Shown: positions 60,605 to 64,000 of the stretch, piece by piece | Layout: each line of letters starts with the position of its first letter | Position numbering within the stretch: the stretch's first letter is position 1 | Assembly: GCA_947631395.1 (NCBI GenBank) | Contig: CANRLF010000007.1 | Span: forward strand, 24,521-88,520 | DNA length: 64,000 nucleotides | Direction: 5' to 3' | Source of the DNA: an uncultured Oscillospiraceae bacterium | Lineage (GTDB): Bacteria; Bacillota; Clostridia; Oscillospirales; Oscillospiraceae | The notes under the pieces: generated by a model | Database searches by the model: none | What the model saw: the letters and a program-made list of their open reading frames with translations, nothing else | What the model was told of the DNA's origin: nothing | Translations under genes and position numbers: made by a program

Positions 60605-61107
60605 TCCCTTCTCCTCCGGTCACGGAGAGTTTTTATGAGCAATGTCAGGAATATGATAACAAAATCCGCCGCGAGGGCGAAATTCGCGCAGTCCACCGTT
60701 AGCATCCCGTCCTTGATAAGTCCCCCGTCCAGCCTCAAAAAGGCGCTGACGGTATATGTTACCGAAAAAAGCCCCATGACAAATGTCTGAACCCAGGGGC
60801 TCGTTTTGACCGTCACGTAGGCGTCCTTTATGACGCAGTATACCGCGAACACCACAATGCCCAGACAGGCGCTGATCCAAAGGGCCACGTTCGCGTCCAT
60901 GAATTTGCGTCCGACCATGAGCTCGCAAAGCGGCTCCACCAGATTGTAAATGAGCATGGTGAGCATGGCGTATTGAAAGCCCCTCCCCTGCTCCATGAGC
61001 TGTCTTTCGTCGTATCTGTCCCGTCTGTTGCGGCCGGCGACGACAACAAGAGCCGTAAGCCCACCCACGAGTACAATGAGCGTCACCGGGATAATTATTC
61101 TCCTCAT
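60601..61107 (-). CDS. Four-TM membrane protein of the tandem module (copy 1)
   Basis: The 168-residue protein starts MRRIIIPVTLIVLVGGLTALV, with the shared RYDERQLMEQGRGFQYAML after TM1, later VFAVYCVIKDAYVTVK and an ending LLIKTLRDRRRRE. It aligns along its length with copy 2. A partner HTH gene would be expected at its 3' end but only a remnant is present. Ribosome-binding site AAGGGGAGATATTT. Confidence 0.75.
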   Translation of the reverse strand: MRRIIIPVTLIVLVGGLTALVVVAGRNRRDRYDERQLMEQGRGFQYAMLTMLIYNLVEPLCELMVGRKFMDANVALWISACLGIVVFAVYCVIKDAYVTVKTSPWVQTFVMGLFSVTYTVSAFLRLDGGLIKDGMLTVDCANFALAADFVIIFLTLLIKTLRDRRRRE

Positions 61108-61179
61108 AAATATCTCCCCTTTCGATACTCAGTGTAATACTTCTTGGATATATTGTCAAGTATATTTTACAAAATATCC

Positions 61180-61211
61180 AAAAAATTTTCCCCTCCTCCC
61201 GGAGGGGAAAA
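61180..61211 (-). terminator. Terminator of the flavodoxin-like gene
   Basis: On the minus strand TTTTCCCCTCC pairs with GGAGGGGAAAA around GGGA, then TTTTTT. It lies 3 bases past the flavodoxin-like stop. Confidence 0.85.
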
Positions 61212-61214
61212 TCC

Positions 61215-61838
61215 TTATCTCACAAAATTCGTATTTATCTTCTGCTGTCTCTCGGGCGGCTCTATCCCGGCCTTTTTTCCGGCCTCGATGCACTTTAAAA
61301 GCCACGCCATATTCTCCCCCAAAAGCCTCATCGTCTGAAGCCCCTCCAGGTCCTCCGCCACCTCGGCGGGGGTGTTGCCGTGGACCATGGGCCAGTACTG
61401 GCTCGTGGGGATGGGCATACCGGTTATGTAGAAATACTTCTGAAGCTGATCCAGGGCCGCCGTGGTGCCGCCCCGGCGGGCCGACACTACCCCCGCCCCG
61501 GGCTTTGACCGGAGCCTTCCACCGGCTGAGTAGAACACCCTGTCCATGAAGCTCGTCATGGCCCCGCTCATGGCCGCGTAGTGGACCGGCGAGCCGAAGA
61601 TGAAGCCGTCATAGTTATCGCAGATGTCCGTAAATTCCGTGACCTTGTCCCCGCCGAAAACGCATTTCCCGGCCTTCCTGCAGCCTCCGCAGCCCCGGCA
61701 ACCGCCGATGGGAGCGTTGCCCAGCCAGAAAAACTCCGTCTCTATGCCGTTATCATTGAGCGCCTTAGCGCACTCGGCAAGGGCCGTGTAGGTGCACCCC
61801 TTCTCGTGGGGACTTCCGTTTACAAGCAATACCTTCAT
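61215..61838 (-). CDS. NADPH-dependent FMN reductase/flavodoxin-like protein
   Basis: The 207-residue protein begins MKVLLVNGSPHEKGCTYTALAE, the flavin phosphate-binding loop of the iron-sulfur flavoprotein group. It has CRGCGGCRKAGKCVFGGD, four Cys in a CxxCxxC-like cluster, FIFGSPVHYAAMSGAMTSFMDR and GVVSARRGGTTAAL. It probably moves electrons via FMN and may hold an Fe-S centre. The gene follows the aldo/keto reductase after 10 bases and is likely cotranscribed. Start follows GAGGTGGATATA. Confidence 0.88.
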   Translation of the reverse strand: MKVLLVNGSPHEKGCTYTALAECAKALNDNGIETEFFWLGNAPIGGCRGCGGCRKAGKCVFGGDKVTEFTDICDNYDGFIFGSPVHYAAMSGAMTSFMDRVFYSAGGRLRSKPGAGVVSARRGGTTAALDQLQKYFYITGMPIPTSQYWPMVHGNTPAEVAEDLEGLQTMRLLGENMAWLLKCIEAGKKAGIEPPERQQKINTNFVR

Positions 61839-61848
61839 TATATCCACC

Positions 61849-62970
61849 TCAATTTTCAAAAATCCTGGCTATCTCCTCAAGCGTATCCACCACCGGCAGA
61901 TGCTGTGGGCATATGCCCTCGCACTGGCGGCATTTGACGCAGTCGGAGGCCCTGGCGTGGGTGCTGACGAACTCCTGATACCGCTCCTTCGACGGGTCCG
62001 ACCAGCTCCTCAGCATCTTCGCCTTCATGTGCGCGTTGTAAAGGGCCAGTATGTCCGGTATCTCTATGCCCATGGGGCACCCCTCCGTGCAGTAGCGGCA
62101 GGCGGTGCACGGCACGGCGGTGTAGTTATTGATGATGTCGGCGCACTTGAACAGCATCTCCCGCTGTTCCTCCGTCAGCGGCCTGAAGTCCGCCATATAG
62201 CTTGTGTTGTCCTCAAGCTGCGCAAGGTCGCTCATGCCCGACAGCACCACGTGTACCCCCGGCAGTCCCGCGGCGAAGCGCACCGCCCAGGACGCCACCG
62301 ACGCGTCCGAGTCCGCGGCCTTCAGAAGCTCCTCCGCCTCCTCCGGCAGCTTCGCCAGCGCCCCGCCCTTCACGGGCTCCATTATTATGACCTTCTTGCC
62401 GTGACGTATGGCCGTCTCGTAGCACAGCCTCGACTGGACGCGCTCAGACTCCCAATCCAGATAGTTTATCTGGAGCTGTACGAACTCCTCCTCCGGGTGC
62501 TCCGTGAGGATCCTGTCCAGCACGTCCGCCTTGTCGTGGAAGGAGAAGCCCATATGCCGTATCTTCCCCTCCGCCAGGAGCCTCTCCTGGAAGCCAAAGG
62601 CGTCAAAGCTCTCGGCCGTGTCCAGGTTCCTGCTGTTAAGGTTATGCAGGAGGTAATAATCAAAGTACTCAACCCCGCACTTTTGCCTCTGCTCCTCAAA
62701 TATCCTCTCCTGGTCCCCCTGCTCCTTGCACATGGACACCGGCAACTTCGTCGTCAGCGTAAAGCTGTCCCGTGGGTGCCGCTTCACCAGCGCCTCCCTT
62801 ATGGCGATCTCGCTCTGATGGTCGTGGTACATATAGGCGGTGTCGAAGTATGTAAAACCGCGCTCAAGGAAGGTATCCACCATTTTGTAAAGCTCCGGCA
62901 TGTTGATGCTCTTCTGGTCCTGAGGATCGGTGACCGGCAGACGCATAAGGCCAAAACCCAGTTTTTTCAT
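61849..62970 (-). CDS. Aldo/keto reductase with C-terminal [4Fe-4S] ferredoxin domain
   Basis: The 373-residue protein starts MKKLGFGLMRLPVTDPQDQ after GGAGGTAATT. The AKR barrel (~1-285) has GFTYFDTAYMYHD with the catalytic Asp and Tyr, LTTKLP, and HNLNSRN. The C-terminal ~90 residues have two ferredoxin-like clusters, CTACRYCTEGCP and CVKCRQCEGICP. This family is common in anaerobes; it may reduce aldehydes using reduced ferredoxin. Substrate unknown. Confidence 0.92.
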   Translation of the reverse strand: MKKLGFGLMRLPVTDPQDQKSINMPELYKMVDTFLERGFTYFDTAYMYHDHQSEIAIREALVKRHPRDSFTLTTKLPVSMCKEQGDQERIFEEQRQKCGVEYFDYYLLHNLNSRNLDTAESFDAFGFQERLLAEGKIRHMGFSFHDKADVLDRILTEHPEEEFVQLQINYLDWESERVQSRLCYETAIRHGKKVIIMEPVKGGALAKLPEEAEELLKAADSDASVASWAVRFAAGLPGVHVVLSGMSDLAQLEDNTSYMADFRPLTEEQREMLFKCADIINNYTAVPCTACRYCTEGCPMGIEIPDILALYNAHMKAKMLRSWSDPSKERYQEFVSTHARASDCVKCRQCEGICPQHLPVVDTLEEIARIFEN

Positions 62971-63092
62971 AATTACCTCCATAAATGAACAGATTAAATT
63001 TTATTATAGTTTTTTCACCCCCAAAAGGCAATACGATTTTCATATATAAGCAAAAAACGCAAGCTTTTTTCGAAAAAAGTGAAAAATTTTAC

Positions 63093-63121
63093 TTACATTC
63101 GGGCAAAATTTATGATATAAT
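63093..63121 (+). promoter_or_regulatory. Extended -10 promoter of the CarD-family gene
   Basis: TTACAT (63093-63098), 17 bases, TATAAT (63116-63121) with the TG of an extended -10 just before it. The 62-base leader holds GGGAGAGAG before the start. Confidence 0.8.
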
Positions 63122-63182
63122 ACGTTTAAAAAGATTTGTACATATATTTCGTATTTTGTCGCGATTTGGGAGAGAGCTTTTT

Positions 63183-63710
63183 ATGTTTGAGACCGGTGAA
63201 ATGATAATTTACGGAGGCGAGGGTGTCTGCGTCGTTGAGGACATCGGCTCGCCCAATGTGTCTGGCGTCAATAAGGACAGGCTCTACTATACCCTGTCCC
63301 CCCTCTACCGCACCGGCCGCGTATTCGCGCCGGTGGATACGCCTGTTTTCATGCGCCCGGTCATAAGCCGTGACGAGGCCATCGACCTCATCCGCACCAT
63401 GCCCGAGGTCACCGGCGAGCTGTATGAGAACTCCAACCTCCGCTTCCTCACCGAGCACTACCAGCAGGCCATCCAGTCTTACAGCTGCGCCGGCCTTGTC
63501 AAGCTCATAAAGGACGTATACCTGAAGCGCCAGCACGTTACCTCCCAGGGCAAGAAGTTAGGCCAGATAGACGAGCGTTACATGAAGCGCGCCGAGGACA
63601 TGCTCTACGGCGAGCTCGCCGTAGCCCTCAGCCTCGACCGCAGCGAAGTCGGCCCCTACATCAAAAACGCCATAGCCCAAATGGAAGCCGGCGAAGAATT
63701 TAACGGCTAA
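63183..63710 (+). CDS. CarD/CdnL-family RNA polymerase-binding regulator
   Basis: The 175-residue protein starts MFETGEMIIYGGEGVCVVEDI after TTGGGAGAGAGCTTTTT. The N-terminal Tudor-like CarD domain binds the RNA polymerase beta subunit as TRCF does (MIIYGGEGVCVVEDIGSP, YYTLSPLYRTGRVFAPVDT). The C-terminal part is helical (FLTEHYQQAIQSYSCAGLVKLIKDVYLKRQ...). CarD proteins stabilise open complexes at rRNA and other promoters. The upstream frame extension is not supported by a ribosome-binding site. Confidence 0.92.
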   Translation: MFETGEMIIYGGEGVCVVEDIGSPNVSGVNKDRLYYTLSPLYRTGRVFAPVDTPVFMRPVISRDEAIDLIRTMPEVTGELYENSNLRFLTEHYQQAIQSYSCAGLVKLIKDVYLKRQHVTSQGKKLGQIDERYMKRAEDMLYGELAVALSLDRSEVGPYIKNAIAQMEAGEEFNG

Positions 63711-63731
63711 AAAATCCCCACAGTTTTTTCC

Positions 63732-63771
63732 AAAAATACGGACGGGTCCCACCCCCGCCCGTATTTTTCTT
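63732..63771 (+). terminator. Terminator of the CarD-family gene
   Basis: AAAAATACGG pairs with CCGTATTTTT and the inner CGGG with CCCG (one unpaired A), then a CTTTG tail. Confidence 0.78.
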
Positions 63772-63784
63772 TGCCCCCCTTCCG

Positions 63785-64000
63785 CAAAACACCCCGCCCA
63801 CAGGCGATAATAAAATCCGCGCCTCCGGCGCAACCTCACTCCCCTTAGGCTCCCCGACGTCCGGGGAGCTGTCGGCCGCAGCCGACTGAGGGGTCGAGGC
63901 CATAGCCGTGCGCACCCCCTCCTTCCCTCGCCCCACCCTCCCCGCGTGGCCGCCTTCCCCGCCCGGGCGGGGAAGGGCAGGGATGAGGTGGGATAAGCGG
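63785..64000. repeat. Composite intergenic repeat (copy h), continuing beyond the window
   Basis: ACAGGCGATAATAAAATCCGCG, GGCTCCCCGACGTCCGGGGAG, GTCGGCCGCAGCCGAC, CCCCGCCCGGGCGGGG and GATGAGGTGGGATAAGCGG follow the same order as copies at 12776, 32967 and 41426. The first hairpin has a different stem-loop (CCCCGACGTCCGGGG) from the other copies (CCCCTTCGTAAGGGG) but keeps its pairing. Confidence 0.85.

Noticed and set aside
61792..62988. 398-residue open frame antisense to the aldo/keto reductase and the flavodoxin-like gene
   Set aside because: It covers well-supported genes on the other strand and has Arg/His/Leu-rich shadow composition.

Overview
The window is a GC-rich chromosomal segment from a spore-forming Firmicute. 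Markers are a SigK-type sporulation sigma factor, Gram-positive PolC, CIRCE-controlled groESL, MecA, and the conserved order pyrH-frr-uppS-cdsA-dxr-rseP-ispG-polC. High GC and many secreted lipoproteins with Pro/Asp/Glu-rich linkers suggest a gut-type Clostridia lineage (Oscillospiraceae-like); this placement is inferred, not proven. There is no rRNA, tRNA cluster, CRISPR array, prophage or transposase gene. Genes are dense, mostly on the minus strand, with frequent 1-8 base start/stop overlaps.

Layout. 1-3.3 kb: partial cation diffusion facilitator, a small protein, a MocR/PdxR-type regulator divergent from an ECF-transporter S component with an inverted operator between them. 3.3-6.8 kb: an ECF sigma factor operon with two serpins, one a lipoprotein and one anchored by a TM segment with a short cytosolic tail. 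6.9-12.7 kb: SigK-like factor, YhaM-type exonuclease, ABC exporter, SLOG protein, HAD and PHP hydrolases. 13-18.6 kb: groESL behind CIRCE, a lipid-kinase-family protein, an rRNA methyltransferase, a DUF362/ferredoxin protein. 18.6-20.8 kb: a membrane Ser/Thr kinase-like protein with altered catalytic motifs and two YARHG-type repeats. 20.8-32 kb: DNA replication, isoprenoid, phospholipid and cell-wall precursor cluster with an inserted S66 peptidase; tdk is divergent.

33-38 kb: VanZ-family membrane protein, tmRNA (ssrA), SDR, cyclophilin, smpB and mecA. ssrA is bracketed by two copies, in inverted orientation, of a roughly 180-nt four-hairpin element whose stems differ in sequence but keep pairing. 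38-41.2 kb: a Crp/Fnr regulator with a palindromic operator and a NitT/TauT-like ABC importer. 41.2-42.1 kb: dense intergenic structured repeats. 42.1-45.8 kb: a heterodimeric ABC exporter. 46-51.4 kb: GH5 lipoprotein with an ACP-like protein lacking the carrier serine, Nudix-PNPOx fusion, free-methionine-sulfoxide reductase, and zinc-ribbon membrane proteins. 51.5-59.8 kb: TcdA, four lipoproteins, an MBOAT/DHHW O-acylation pair, a GIY-YIG protein. 59.8-64 kb: a duplicated membrane-protein/HTH module with one HTH gene decayed, flavodoxin-like and aldo/keto reductase genes, a CarD-family regulator and terminal repeats.

The strongest candidates for something undescribed are (1) the paired covarying elements around ssrA, (2) the sigma factor-serpin operon, where a membrane serpin could act as protease sensor and anti-sigma factor, and (3) several covarying intergenic repeat families, one of which sits inside the groESL leader. 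Residue and motif statements come from reading the sequence; no database search was possible.
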